Shown: positions 1 to 8,101, numbered from the stretch's first letter. The stretch is DNA of 18,753 bases from Dorea sp. (GCA_016295505.1 JAEDLC010000029.1:1-18753), one strand, 5' to 3'. A program made the numbers and translations. The notes: generated by a model from the sequence alone, not told the origin.

Positions 1-1093
1 CCATATTACCGGTACCCTTAAACTCTTCATATACAACATCGTCCATTTTACTTCCGGTATCTACCAGTGCCGTCGCAAGGATGGTAAGGCTTCCGCCTTC
101 ACGCATATTTCTTGCGGCTCCAAAGAATCGTTTCGGCATGTGAAGTGCAGCCGGATCGAGACCTCCTGACAGCGTTCTTCCTGATGGCGGTACAGTCAGG
201 TTATATGCTCTTGCCAGTCTTGTGATACTGTCAAGAAGGATCATAACATCCTTTTTATGTTCCACCAGTCGTTTTGCACGTTCGATCACCATCTCAGATA
301 CTCGTTTATGATGCTCCGGAAGCTCATCAAACGTAGAATAGATAACTTCCACATTTTTCCCCGCAATAGACTCTTTGATATCTGTTACTTCTTCCGGACG
401 TTCATCAATCAGGAGAATCAGCAGATGAATCTCAGGATTATTTTTCTGAACAGACAATGCCACCTGTTTTAAGAGTGTCGTCTTTCCTGCTTTCGGAGGG
501 GATACGATCATACCTCTTTGTCCTTTTCCGATCGGAGACAGCAGATCCACGATCCGCATTGCCGTACTGGTCTTACCGCACTCAAGGCGAAGCCTTTCAT
601 CCGGAAAGATTGGAGTCATATCTTCAAAATTTCCTCTCCGCATTGCTCTCATCGGATCCATTTCATTAATTTTGGTCAGATATAGAAGTGCGCTGAACTT
701 TTCCTGCTGTGTCTTAATTCTAGTATTTCCCTCCAGAATATCTCCTGTTTTCAGGTTAAATCTGCGGATCTGGGAAGGTGACACATATACGTCATTTTCT
801 CCCGGAAGGTAGTTATCACTTCTGATAAATCCATATCCATCCGGCATAACCTCCAGAATTCCATGTGCAGTTACACCACTGTCAAGCTTGTCTATATCAT
901 GGACTTCTTTATCTCCTGTATTTGCAGACATTTCCTTTACGGTTTCTCTGGATGCCTTTTTTTCTTTTTCATCTTCCTCAAGCATACATTCAATCAGCTC
1001 TGCTTTTTTCATTGCAGATATTCCCTTTAATCCTCTTGCCTTTGCAAGATCCTTTAATGTTGCCAAAGGTAATGATTCATATTTTTCTCTCAT
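1..1093 (-). CDS. rho: Transcription termination factor Rho (3' end cut by window edge)
   Basis: Rho is the hexameric RNA-dependent ATPase that loads on nascent RNA and releases RNA polymerase. About 364 residues are visible. An N-terminal SAP-like Rho_N region comes first (around KKAELIECML), then a short acidic linker. The cold-shock-like RNA-binding domain follows, with YGFIRSDNYLPGENDVYVSP and SQIRRFNLKTGD. The P-loop PPKAGKTT lies at residues 199-206, and the Walker B region reads DSITRLARAYN near residue 285. The sequence leaves the window within VDTGSKMDDVVYEEFKGTG, so the last stretch, including part of the secondary RNA site, is missing only because of the edge. There is no long N-terminal insertion of the kind seen in some clostridial and actinobacterial Rho proteins. 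The ATG at 1093 is preceded by GAAAGGA at a usable distance. It is transcribed divergently from the malic-enzyme operon. Identification is certain. Confidence 0.97.
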   Translation of the reverse strand, partial: MREKYESLPLATLKDLAKARGLKGISAMKKAELIECMLEEDEKEKKASRETVKEMSANTGDKEVHDIDKLDSGVTAHGILEVMPDGYGFIRSDNYLPGENDVYVSPSQIRRFNLKTGDILEGNTRIKTQQEKFSALLYLTKINEMDPMRAMRRGNFEDMTPIFPDERLRLECGKTSTAMRIVDLLSPIGKGQRGMIVSPPKAGKTTLLKQVALSVQKNNPEIHLLILLIDERPEEVTDIKESIAGKNVEVIYSTFDELPEHHKRVSEMVIERAKRLVEHKKDVMILLDSITRLARAYNLTVPPSGRTLSGGLDPAALHMPKRFFGAARNMREGGSLTILATALVDTGSKMDDVVYEEFKGTGNM

Positions 1094-1105
1094 TCTATTC
1101 TATCC

Positions 1106-1150
1106 TTTCATAATAATATTTTTATATTTCATATTAATTTTCATATTAAT
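1106..1150 (-). repeat. Triplicated 12-mer in the rho leader
   Basis: On the plus strand TTTCATATTAAT occurs twice in perfect tandem (1127-1138 and 1139-1150). A third copy with one mismatch, TTTCATAATAAT, lies at 1106-1117. Read in the rho direction these are ATTAATATGAAA units, and the copy nearest the gene runs into the rho ribosome site (GAAAGGA). The region is AT-rich, so part of this may be compositional, but an exact 12-bp tandem is visible. Function unknown; it could be a protein-binding array or a replication-slippage product. Confidence 0.6.
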
Positions 1151-1210
1151 CATGTATTATTACTGGAGAAATTCGTCTGAAATGACGATATGGAAATATT
1201 AATATAGGAT

Positions 1211-1239
1211 ATTATACAACACAAATTCATATTTTTAAA
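1211..1239 (-). promoter_or_regulatory. Candidate sigma-A promoter for rho
   Basis: On the minus strand TTTAAA (1234-1239) is followed after 17 bases by a perfect TATAAT (1211-1216). The -35 matches the consensus only in part. The start of transcription would fall near 1204, giving a leader of about 110 nt that contains the ATTAATATGAAA repeats. The region is AT-rich, so chance matches are possible. Confidence 0.5.
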
Positions 1240-1264
1240 GGGTTTTCTGAATCATTATGTTTTA

Positions 1265-1293
1265 TTGACTTGATCTGGCAGTGATGCTATTAT
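1265..1293 (+). promoter_or_regulatory. Candidate sigma-A promoter for the malic-enzyme operon
   Basis: TTGACT (1265-1270) and TATTAT (1288-1293) are separated by exactly 17 bases, which is a good vegetative promoter. Transcription would start near 1300, leaving a leader of about 105 nt before the ATG at 1405. TATAAT-like boxes closer to the gene (1362-1373) have no matching -35. Confidence 0.6.
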
Positions 1294-1299
1294 TATAGC

Positions 1300-1337
1300 G
1301 TCGGTGTACAAATGCTTTTTATCCTGTAAACACCGAC
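1300..1337 (+). promoter_or_regulatory. Inverted repeat at the predicted 5' end of the malic-enzyme mRNA
   Basis: GTCGGTGT (1300-1307) and ACACCGAC (1330-1337) are perfect 8-bp complementary arms around a 22-base loop. The left arm starts almost exactly where the TTGACT/TATTAT promoter would begin transcription. It could be an operator for a regulator, or a 5'-terminal RNA hairpin that stabilises the message. It has no T-run after it, so it does not look like a terminator. Confidence 0.45.
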
Positions 1338-1404
1338 AGTGTCAATACACGGTTTGCAATTTATAATTATAATAAGAAAGAACATATGAAAAGGTGGTAT
1401 TCCA

Positions 1405-2553
1405 ATGACAAATAGTGAAAAAGCGCTTAAGATGCACGAAGAATGGCAGGGAAAGATAGAAACGACCGCAAAATCTCATGTAAACTCCCGCGAAGATCTG
1501 GCAATTGCCTATACTCCCGGAGTTGCGGAGCCATGTAAGGTAATTGCCAAAGACAAAGAAGCGGCATACACCTATACGATAAAATCCAACACAATTGCTG
1601 TCGTATCTGATGGAAGTGCCGTACTGGGACTTGGTAATATCGGAGCCCTTGCTGCAATGCCGGTAATGGAAGGAAAGGCGGTTCTGTTTAAAGAATTTGG
1701 CGGCGTCAATGCTGTTCCTATCTGTCTGGATACTCAGGATACAGAAGAAATCATCAAAACGGTGGTAAATATCGCACCTGCCTTTGGCGGCATCAATCTG
1801 GAAGACATCAGTGCTCCAAGATGCTTTGAAATTGAAGAACGATTAAAAGAACTCCTTGATATCCCGGTATTTCATGATGATCAGCACGGTACGGCAATCG
1901 TCGTTCTCGCCGGCATCATCAATGCCATGAAAGTAACCGGAAAGAACAAGGAAGATTCCCGGGTTGTCATTAACGGTGCAGGTTCTGCCGGTGTCGCAAT
2001 CACGAAGCTTCTCCTTACCTATGGATTCAGACATGTCACCATGTGCGACATCAACGGAATTATCGGAAAAGATTCTCCGAATCTGAACTGGATGCAGCAG
2101 AGAATGGTAGAAGTCACAAACCTCGACAATCAGAAAGGTACTCTTGCCGATGCCCTGAAAGGCGCTGATATCTTCGTCGGTGTGTCTGCTCCGAATATCG
2201 TGACTCAGGAAATGGTTGCATCCATGAACAAAGATGCGATCATCTTTGCAATGGCCAACCCGGTTCCGGAGATCATGCCGGACCTCGCGAAAGCTGCAGG
2301 CGCAAAAGTAGTCGGTACCGGACGTTCTGATTTTCCGAATCAGGTAAATAACGTGGTTGCCTTCCCCGGTATCTTCAGAGGTGCACTGGAAGGACGTGCT
2401 TCTTCCATCACAGAAGAGATGAAGCTTGCAACCGCAAAAGCCATCGCCGGACTGGTTTCTGATGATGAATTGAACGAAAATAACATTCTGCCGGAAGCAT
2501 TTGATCCTCGTGTATCAGATGTCGTAAGCCGTGCGGTAAAGGAACTGATCTGA
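1405..2553 (+). CDS. NAD(P)-dependent malic enzyme (oxaloacetate-decarboxylating malate dehydrogenase)
   Basis: Converts malate to pyruvate and CO2 with reduction of NAD(P)+, linking C4 acids to pyruvate and supplying reducing power in the cytosol. The 382 residues match the short bacterial form without the C-terminal phosphotransacetylase-like domain of long MaeB enzymes. YTPGVAEP at 36-43 carries the catalytic tyrosine, and a lysine of the active site lies at about 91 (GKAVLFKEFGG). The metal ligands are in EDISAPRCFE (133-142) and FHDDQHGT (156-163). The Rossmann loop INGAGSAG is at 189-196 and NPVPEI at 285-290. The cofactor preference cannot be read with confidence. A strong site AAGGTGG (1391-1397) precedes the ATG. 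It is the first gene of a five-gene rightward block, with only one base before the next start. Confidence 0.95.
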   Translation: MTNSEKALKMHEEWQGKIETTAKSHVNSREDLAIAYTPGVAEPCKVIAKDKEAAYTYTIKSNTIAVVSDGSAVLGLGNIGALAAMPVMEGKAVLFKEFGGVNAVPICLDTQDTEEIIKTVVNIAPAFGGINLEDISAPRCFEIEERLKELLDIPVFHDDQHGTAIVVLAGIINAMKVTGKNKEDSRVVINGAGSAGVAITKLLLTYGFRHVTMCDINGIIGKDSPNLNWMQQRMVEVTNLDNQKGTLADALKGADIFVGVSAPNIVTQEMVASMNKDAIIFAMANPVPEIMPDLAKAAGAKVVGTGRSDFPNQVNNVVAFPGIFRGALEGRASSITEEMKLATAKAIAGLVSDDELNENNILPEAFDPRVSDVVSRAVKELI

Positions 2554-2554
2554 T

Positions 2555-3484
2555 ATGACCGTTCGCTGGGACGAGAAAAGATATTATTCTCTGGACTATT
2601 ATCTAAAGAAAACATATGGTGAAAAAATATATAAGATCTCATTGAACGGGGGAATGACGTGCCCCAATCGAGATGGTACTCTGGGACGCCGGGGCTGCAT
2701 ATTCTGCAGTGCCGGCGGTTCTGGTGATTTTGCAGAGGCACCGGCTCTTTCTATCACGGAACAGATTGAGCACGGCAAAGCCAGAGTAGCAGGGAAGCAG
2801 ACGGGTACTTCCTATATCGCTTATTTTCAGGCTTATACCAACACTTATGCACCGGTAGAATACCTGAGGCAGATCTTCACGGAAGCAATTCTTCATCCGG
2901 ATATCCGCATCCTGTCAATTGCAACCAGACCGGATTGTCTGGATTCAGAGATTCTGGATCTGCTCAGTGAACTGAATCAGATAAAGCCTGTCTGGATTGA
3001 ACTTGGACTTCAGACCATTCATCCTGATACGGCACTCTATATCCGACGAGGATATGATCTTCCAGTCTTTGAACAGGCTGTAAAGGAACTGCGTGCCCGC
3101 AATATCGAGGTAATCGTTCATACTATCCTGTGTCTTCCGGGCGAAAGCACCAAAGATATGCTTGACACCATGCATTATCTGAACACACAGGATATCCAGG
3201 GAGTAAAGCTTCAGCTTCTGCACATACTAAAGGGAACGGATCTGGCGGATGCCTACCTTTCCCACCCGTTTGAACTTCCTGAGATGGAGGAATATTTTGA
3301 ACTGCTCGGCAGATGTCTTGAAGAGCTTCGCCCGGATATTGTCATCCATCGTCTGACCGGTGACGGGCCAAAATCACTTTTGCTCGCCCCCCTGTGGACA
3401 GCCAATAAACGTCAGGTCTTAAATACCATGCAGGCTTATTTTAAAGCACACGACATCTGGCAGGGAAAGGAGTTTTCATTATGA
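2555..3484 (+). CDS. Radical SAM protein, TIGR01212 family (YhcC/YtqA-like)
   Basis: A 309-residue radical SAM enzyme. The iron-sulfur ligands are C36, C48 and C51 in CPNRDGTLGRRGCIFC, the unusual wide spacing of the TIGR01212 family. This is followed by SAGGSGDFAE, and an N-terminal YYSLDYYLKKTYGEKIYKIS stretch is also typical. From memory, the Bacillus subtilis member YtqA has been proposed as MnmL, acting in an alternative route to mnm5(s2)U at the tRNA wobble position; that assignment for this protein is an inference. The expected methylase partner (YtqB/MnmM) is not adjacent here. The ATG follows the malic-enzyme stop by one base, and AAAGGA (2538-2543) inside the upstream gene serves as the ribosome site. 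The stop overlaps the next start as ATGA. Confidence 0.9.
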   Translation: MTVRWDEKRYYSLDYYLKKTYGEKIYKISLNGGMTCPNRDGTLGRRGCIFCSAGGSGDFAEAPALSITEQIEHGKARVAGKQTGTSYIAYFQAYTNTYAPVEYLRQIFTEAILHPDIRILSIATRPDCLDSEILDLLSELNQIKPVWIELGLQTIHPDTALYIRRGYDLPVFEQAVKELRARNIEVIVHTILCLPGESTKDMLDTMHYLNTQDIQGVKLQLLHILKGTDLADAYLSHPFELPEMEEYFELLGRCLEELRPDIVIHRLTGDGPKSLLLAPLWTANKRQVLNTMQAYFKAHDIWQGKEFSL

Positions 3485-3993
3485 CCCAATCATTCAAGTT
3501 ATACAAGCTTATCATTTTATATATGTTAAATAAAGTAGACTTCCCTCTGACGAATTCTCAGATATCTGAGTTCATTCTGGACGAAGGCTACACCACTTAT
3601 TTCAACCTGCAACAGGCTATTTCAGAGCTGATCGATTCCGGATTTATCCGTGAAGAATCCACACACAGCCGTACCTTCTACCACCTTACCGAAGAAGGTG
3701 CCGAGACCATTCATTTTTTTAAAAATGATATCTCACCCGCTATTCAGGAAGATATCAATGCTTTTCTGAAAGCCAAACAATATGAATTAAAAAACGAAGT
3801 TTCGGTCAAATCTGATTATTATAAGAATTCAAACAGGGAATATTCTGTACGATGTCAGGTACTCGAACACGGATTTCCTCTGATCGATCTGACGCTCACT
3901 GCTCCAACAGAAGCAGAGGCTGAGACAATTGCCAATAACTGGACCAAAAAGAATCAGGAAATCTACGCATTAATCATGACACATTTGTTATAA
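3481..3993 (+). CDS. DUF4364 family protein, probable winged-helix
   Basis: A 170-residue protein that I recognise as DUF4364, common in clostridia and of unproven function. The first ~80 residues look like a winged helix: KLIILYMLNKVDFPLTNSQI, a recognition-helix-like NLQQAISELIDSGFI, then a wing ending in TFYHLTEEG, as in PadR-like or other small wHTH regulators. The C-terminal half (residues 85-170) is alpha/beta, with no metal or catalytic motif that I can name. It has no signal peptide or membrane segment. It overlaps the radical SAM gene by four bases (ATGA), with AAAGGAG just before the start, so it is translationally coupled. Its position in front of the chromate-transporter pair makes a local regulatory role possible, but nothing here proves it. 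Confidence 0.85.
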   Translation: MTQSFKLYKLIILYMLNKVDFPLTNSQISEFILDEGYTTYFNLQQAISELIDSGFIREESTHSRTFYHLTEEGAETIHFFKNDISPAIQEDINAFLKAKQYELKNEVSVKSDYYKNSNREYSVRCQVLEHGFPLIDLTLTAPTEAEAETIANNWTKKNQEIYALIMTHLL

Positions 3994-4018
3994 ATCTTGA
4001 CGAAAAGGAATAAACAAT

Positions 4019-4570
4019 ATGAAACTTAAAAAAATGGCACAACTTTATATCAGCTTTTTCAAAATCGGAGGACTGACTTTCGGCGGAGGTCTTGCGATGC
4101 TTCCCATGCTTCAGCGCGAAGTCGTGGAAACCCATCACTGGTGTACCGAAGAAGAGATTCTGGACATGTACGCAATCGGCCAGTGTACCCCCGGCATCAT
4201 CGCCGTCAATACAGCCACCTATGTCGGATATAAACAGGCAGGCTTTTTTGGTGGAGTGGCCGCTACACTCGGCGTCATATCTCCTTCTATCATAATTATC
4301 TGCCTTGTTGCATCCATTCTTCAGAACTTTATTCATCTGCCTGCAGTGGAACATGCGCTTGCCGGTATCCGCATCATTGTATGTGCATTGATGCTGAACA
4401 CAGTCGTAACTATGGCACGAAAAGGAATCATTGACATTCTGGGAGGAATTCTTTTTGTTGCGGCGTTCATCCTTGCCTGCTTTACTCCGGTACCAACCGC
4501 ACTCATTATCGTACTGGCAGGAATCATCGGCGTTATCGCACGCTCTGTGGAAGGGAGGACCAGGAAATGA
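4019..4570 (+). CDS. chrA: Chromate transporter, single-domain half (first subunit)
   Basis: A 183-residue membrane protein of the CHR family, which exports chromate or related oxyanions across the cytoplasmic membrane. Hallmarks are FKIGGLTFGGGLAMLPMLQR at residues ~16-35, GQCTPGIIAVNTATYVGY, and hydrophobic segments such as the one ending SIIIICLVASIL. Short CHR proteins carry one half of the long two-domain ChrA and are usually encoded as adjacent pairs, as here. AAAAGGAA lies upstream of the ATG, 25 bp after the DUF4364 stop. The stop overlaps the start of the second half as ATGA, fitting a hetero-oligomer made in equal amounts. True substrate in an anaerobe is uncertain; sulfate-like oxyanions are an alternative. 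Confidence 0.92.
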   Translation: MKLKKMAQLYISFFKIGGLTFGGGLAMLPMLQREVVETHHWCTEEEILDMYAIGQCTPGIIAVNTATYVGYKQAGFFGGVAATLGVISPSIIIICLVASILQNFIHLPAVEHALAGIRIIVCALMLNTVVTMARKGIIDILGGILFVAAFILACFTPVPTALIIVLAGIIGVIARSVEGRTRK

Positions 4571-5121
4571 TCTATCTTACACTTGCATTTGAATTCTTTA
4601 AGATTGGTCTGTTCTCCATAGGCGGAGGCATGGCGACGGTTCCTTTTTTAATGGATCTTACGACCAAATATGACTGGTTTACCGCGAACGAACTTGCCAA
4701 CATGATTGCCATCAGTGAAAGCACCCCAGGACCGGTCGGCGTCAATATGGCGACCTATGCCGGATACTCTGCAGCCGGAATTCCCGGTGCAATCGTTGCC
4801 ACACTGTCCTTAACAGCACCTGCACTGGTGATTATCGTGATCATTGCCCGTTTTCTCGAAAACTTCAGTGAAAATCCGACGGTAAAATCCGTTTTCTACG
4901 GAATTCGCCCAACCGTTGCCGCATTAATCGGATATGCAGTATGGGAACTTCTGCAGATTGCGATCGTTGTCACCAGGAACGGCGTTTCTCAGATTGATAT
5001 TCTGAGTGCCCTGATCTGTCTGGCAGCATTTTTACTGCTTCAGATCAAACAATTAAAAAAACTGCACCCGCTTGTATGGATTGCAGCAGGTGCAGTCATT
5101 GGAATCCTGTTCCAGTTATAG
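4567..5121 (+). CDS. chrA: Chromate transporter, single-domain half (second subunit)
   Basis: A 184-residue CHR-family membrane protein homologous to the gene before it. It repeats the family pattern: FKIGLFSIGGGMATVPFLMD near the N-terminus, SESTPGPVGVNMATYAGY at ~57-74, then GIPGAIVATLSLTAPALVII. The C-terminus is a hydrophobic pair of segments ending in GAVIGILFQL. The ATG sits in an ATGA overlap with the first half, and an AGGA-type site lies just upstream. It is the last gene of the block, ending only 7 bp before the convergent hemW stop, and no terminator hairpin is visible in that gap. Both halves are divergent from each other, consistent with the antiparallel two-subunit model for short CHR proteins. 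Confidence 0.92.
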   Translation: MIYLTLAFEFFKIGLFSIGGGMATVPFLMDLTTKYDWFTANELANMIAISESTPGPVGVNMATYAGYSAAGIPGAIVATLSLTAPALVIIVIIARFLENFSENPTVKSVFYGIRPTVAALIGYAVWELLQIAIVVTRNGVSQIDILSALICLAAFLLLQIKQLKKLHPLVWIAAGAVIGILFQL

Positions 5122-5128
5122 ATAACGA

Positions 5129-6235
5129 TTAAAATAAAAATTCACTCATAACATAATTACTGATATCAATGCCACGTTCGGTCAGGCGTATGTTGTCTCC
5201 GGATTTTTCTATCAGTTTTTCCTGCAAAAGCTTATGCAGAACATCTCCATACACATCCTGTATACTTTTACCGAAGGACTGATAAAATCCGGCGACAGAG
5301 ATTCCCTTCATCTTTCGAAGTCCCAGAAACATATACTCTTCCATCTGGTTTTCAATGCTTAAGGTCTCCGAATCTTCTCCCTGTGTCCAGCGTCTGTTAT
5401 TCATGAATGACGCTGCTCCGGTTCCGATTCCAAGATACTCGTCACGGTTCCAATATCCAAGATTATGCCGACATTCATATCCGTCTTTTGCATAGTTTGA
5501 AATCTCATATCTGTGGTAACCATAATCCCTGAGTATATTCTTTGTATACTGATACATCATACGCTCCGTATCTTCATCCGGAAGTTCTCTTCTTCTCCTT
5601 GCTTCTGCCCTCTCTCCCTCGCCGTATTTCTCATAGAAAGGGGTTCCCTCTTCAATAATCAGGCTATATGCAGAGATATGCTCCGGTCCAAGTTCTGCCA
5701 CCGTTCTCAGTGTACTCTCCCAGCCGTCCAGTGTCTGAAACGGAATTCCGGACATGAGATCCACATTGATATTGTCAAACCCTTTTTCTCTTGCAAGCGT
5801 AAATGTCTCCTGGAACTCCCGGAATGTATGGATTCTTCCCAGCATTTTGAGTTCCTGATCATGCACAGATTGAAGACCGATACTCAGGCGATTGATCCCG
5901 GCACGTCTGTAGGAGATCAGCTTGATTCTGTCCACAGTTCCGGGATTGACTTCAATCGTGATCTCTGCATCAGAGTCGACCGGAAACGTCCCTCTGACCG
6001 CATCAAAAATATCCCTGATCTGTCCGGCCTCCAGGATGGAAGGTGTCCCTCCTCCAAGAAAAATACTGGTAATATGATAATCCTCTGCCAGTTTATCATA
6101 TGAGCGTATCTGCCCACAAAGTTGTTCTATATATTCCTGTCGTTCCCCTGCGTCTGCAGGCGCCGACAGGAAATCACAATATCTGCATTTTTTCACACAA
6201 AAAGGAATGTGAATATATAACTCTAACGGTTTCAT
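5129..6235 (-). CDS. hemW: Radical SAM heme chaperone HemW
   Basis: 368 residues. The cluster motif HIPFCVKKCRYCDF gives C13, C17 and C20 followed by D-F. Family knowledge says HemW has CxxxCxxC plus phenylalanine where true HemN coproporphyrinogen dehydrogenase has a further cysteine, so this is the heme-handling HemW branch. GGGTPS (about 61-66), the radical SAM glycine motif, and INVDLMSGIPFQTL and EISNYAKDGYECRHN further on also fit, as does the HemN_C-like C-terminus. It overlaps lepA by one base (TAATG), so it is made by coupled translation; no strong Shine-Dalgarno sequence lies before it. In many Firmicutes lepA-hemW is followed by hrcA-grpE-dnaK; here the chrA pair meets it tail to tail instead. 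Confidence 0.94.
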   Translation of the reverse strand: MKPLELYIHIPFCVKKCRYCDFLSAPADAGERQEYIEQLCGQIRSYDKLAEDYHITSIFLGGGTPSILEAGQIRDIFDAVRGTFPVDSDAEITIEVNPGTVDRIKLISYRRAGINRLSIGLQSVHDQELKMLGRIHTFREFQETFTLAREKGFDNINVDLMSGIPFQTLDGWESTLRTVAELGPEHISAYSLIIEEGTPFYEKYGEGERAEARRRRELPDEDTERMMYQYTKNILRDYGYHRYEISNYAKDGYECRHNLGYWNRDEYLGIGTGAASFMNNRRWTQGEDSETLSIENQMEEYMFLGLRKMKGISVAGFYQSFGKSIQDVYGDVLHKLLQEKLIEKSGDNIRLTERGIDISNYVMSEFLF

Positions 6236-8049
6236 TACTTATCATCCAGCTTCAACACACTCATAAATGCTTTCTGAGGAATCTCTACATTACCAACCTG
6301 GCGCATACGCTTCTTTCCTTCTTTCTGCTTTTCCAGAAGCTTTCTCTTTCGGCTGATATCACCGCCATAACACTTGGCGAGCACATCCTTTCGCATAGCC
6401 TTCACAGTCTCTCTTGCAATGATCTTGCCTCCGATCGCTGCCTGGATCGGAATCTCAAACAATTGTCTCGGGATCTCCTCTTTCAGCTTTTCGCACATCT
6501 TTCTTCCACGCTCATATGCATTGTCGGCATGGATAATAAAGGACAATGCGTCCACCTGTTCTTTATTGATCAGAATGTCCAATTTTACCAGCTCTGAACG
6601 TGTATATCCGGCCAGCTCATAATCAAAAGAAGCATAACCTCTGGATCTTGACTTCAGCGCGTCAAAGAAATCGTAGATAATCTCGTTCAATGGCAGATGA
6701 TATCTGAGCACCGCACGGGTCTCTTCGATATATTCCATCTCATCATAGATTCCTCTTCTTTCCTGACAAAGATCCATAATCGCCCCGATATATTCTGAAG
6801 TAACCATAATCTCCGCTTTTACGATCGGTTCTTCCATATATTCAATCTCAGAAGGATCCGGAAGGTTCGACGGATTTGTCAGATCGATAACCTCCCCGTT
6901 CGTCTTATGCACTTTATAGATAACGCTTGGCGCTGTCGTTACCAGATCCAGATTATATTCTCTCTCCAGACGCTCCTGTATGATTTCCAGATGCAAAAGA
7001 CCAAGGAATCCACATCGGAAGCCAAATCCAAGTGCGATTGATGTCTCCGGCTCAAAATGCAGAGAGGCATCATTCAGCTGCAGCTTCTCCAGCGCATCCC
7101 GAAGATCCGGATATTTGGCTCCGTCTGCCGGATACATTCCACAATACACCATCGGATTGACTTTCTTATAACCCGGAAGCGGCTTCTCACATGGGCGGGA
7201 TGCATTGGTAACCGTATCTCCGACACGGGTGTCTTTCACATTCTTCAGACTTGCCGTAATATACCCAACCATTCCGGCGCTTAATTCCTCACACGGAATG
7301 AACTGACCTGCTCCAAAGTATCCTACTTCCACTACTTCTGCTTTTGCTCCGGTCGCCATCATGAGAATCGGCGTTCCCTTTCGTACAGTTCCTTCCTTAA
7401 TTCTGCAGAATACAATGACTCCCTTATAGGAATCATACAGGGAATCAAAGATCAGCGCCTGCAAAGGAGCCAGAGGATCCCCCTGCGGTGCCGGAATCTT
7501 TTCTACGATCTGTTCCAGCACCTCTTCCACGTTCAGCCCGGTTTTTGCAGATATCAGCGGTGCATCTGTTGCTTCGATTCCAATCACATCTTCAATCTCT
7601 TCAATGACACGATCCGGTTCCGCACTCGGAAGATCAATCTTATTAATCACCGGCATGACATCCAGATCATGATCCAGTGCCAGATATACATTGCCCAGTG
7701 TCTGTGCCTCAACTCCCTGTGCAGCATCGACCACAAGGATCGCTCCGTCACAGGCTGCAAGGCTTCTTGATACCTCATAATTAAAGTCCACATGTCCCGG
7801 AGTATCAATCAGATTAAATATATACTCTTCTCCGTTTCTCGCTTTATAGACAGTACGAACCGCCTGTGCTTTGATCGTGATCCCCCGTTCTCTCTCAAGA
7901 TCCATATTATCAAGAACCTGCGACTGCATCTCACGGCTGGTAAGAAGACCTGTCATCTCGATGATACGGTCTGCCAGAGTGGATTTTCCATGATCAATAT
8001 GGGCAATAATACAAAAATTACGAATTTTACTCTGATCTATTATTGACAC
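6235..8049 (-). CDS. lepA: Elongation factor 4 (LepA), translational GTPase
   Basis: LepA binds the ribosome with GTP and acts in initiation or back-translocation under stress. The 604 residues are the normal length. The G motifs are AHIDHGKST (16-24), ERGIT (54-58), DTPGH (82-86) and NKID (136-139). The EF-G-like domains and the LepA-specific C-terminal domain follow, with CYGGDISRKRKLLEKQKEGK as the conserved basic tail. The start is GTG at 8049, supported by AAGGAG with about nine bases of spacing; no ATG is in a better place. It overlaps hemW by one base. A strong promoter lies in the 85-bp gap behind holA. Confidence 0.97.
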   Translation of the reverse strand: MSIIDQSKIRNFCIIAHIDHGKSTLADRIIEMTGLLTSREMQSQVLDNMDLERERGITIKAQAVRTVYKARNGEEYIFNLIDTPGHVDFNYEVSRSLAACDGAILVVDAAQGVEAQTLGNVYLALDHDLDVMPVINKIDLPSAEPDRVIEEIEDVIGIEATDAPLISAKTGLNVEEVLEQIVEKIPAPQGDPLAPLQALIFDSLYDSYKGVIVFCRIKEGTVRKGTPILMMATGAKAEVVEVGYFGAGQFIPCEELSAGMVGYITASLKNVKDTRVGDTVTNASRPCEKPLPGYKKVNPMVYCGMYPADGAKYPDLRDALEKLQLNDASLHFEPETSIALGFGFRCGFLGLLHLEIIQERLEREYNLDLVTTAPSVIYKVHKTNGEVIDLTNPSNLPDPSEIEYMEEPIVKAEIMVTSEYIGAIMDLCQERRGIYDEMEYIEETRAVLRYHLPLNEIIYDFFDALKSRSRGYASFDYELAGYTRSELVKLDILINKEQVDALSFIIHADNAYERGRKMCEKLKEEIPRQLFEIPIQAAIGGKIIARETVKAMRKDVLAKCYGGDISRKRKLLEKQKEGKKRMRQVGNVEIPQKAFMSVLKLDDK

Positions 8050-8101
8050 TTATCTCGTTCTCCTTACATTTATTTCACATTTTGTTTTTACAGTAATCCT
8101 T

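Noticed and set aside
1362..1373. Two overlapping TATAAT-like boxes closer to the malic-enzyme gene
   Set aside because: No acceptable -35 lies at 16-18 bases; the TTGACT/TATTAT pair further upstream is better.
5061..5096. Inverted repeat ACTGCACC / GGTGCAGT near the end of the second chrA gene
   Set aside because: It lies inside the coding sequence, has a 20-base loop and no T-run, so it is not a terminator and could be due to chance.
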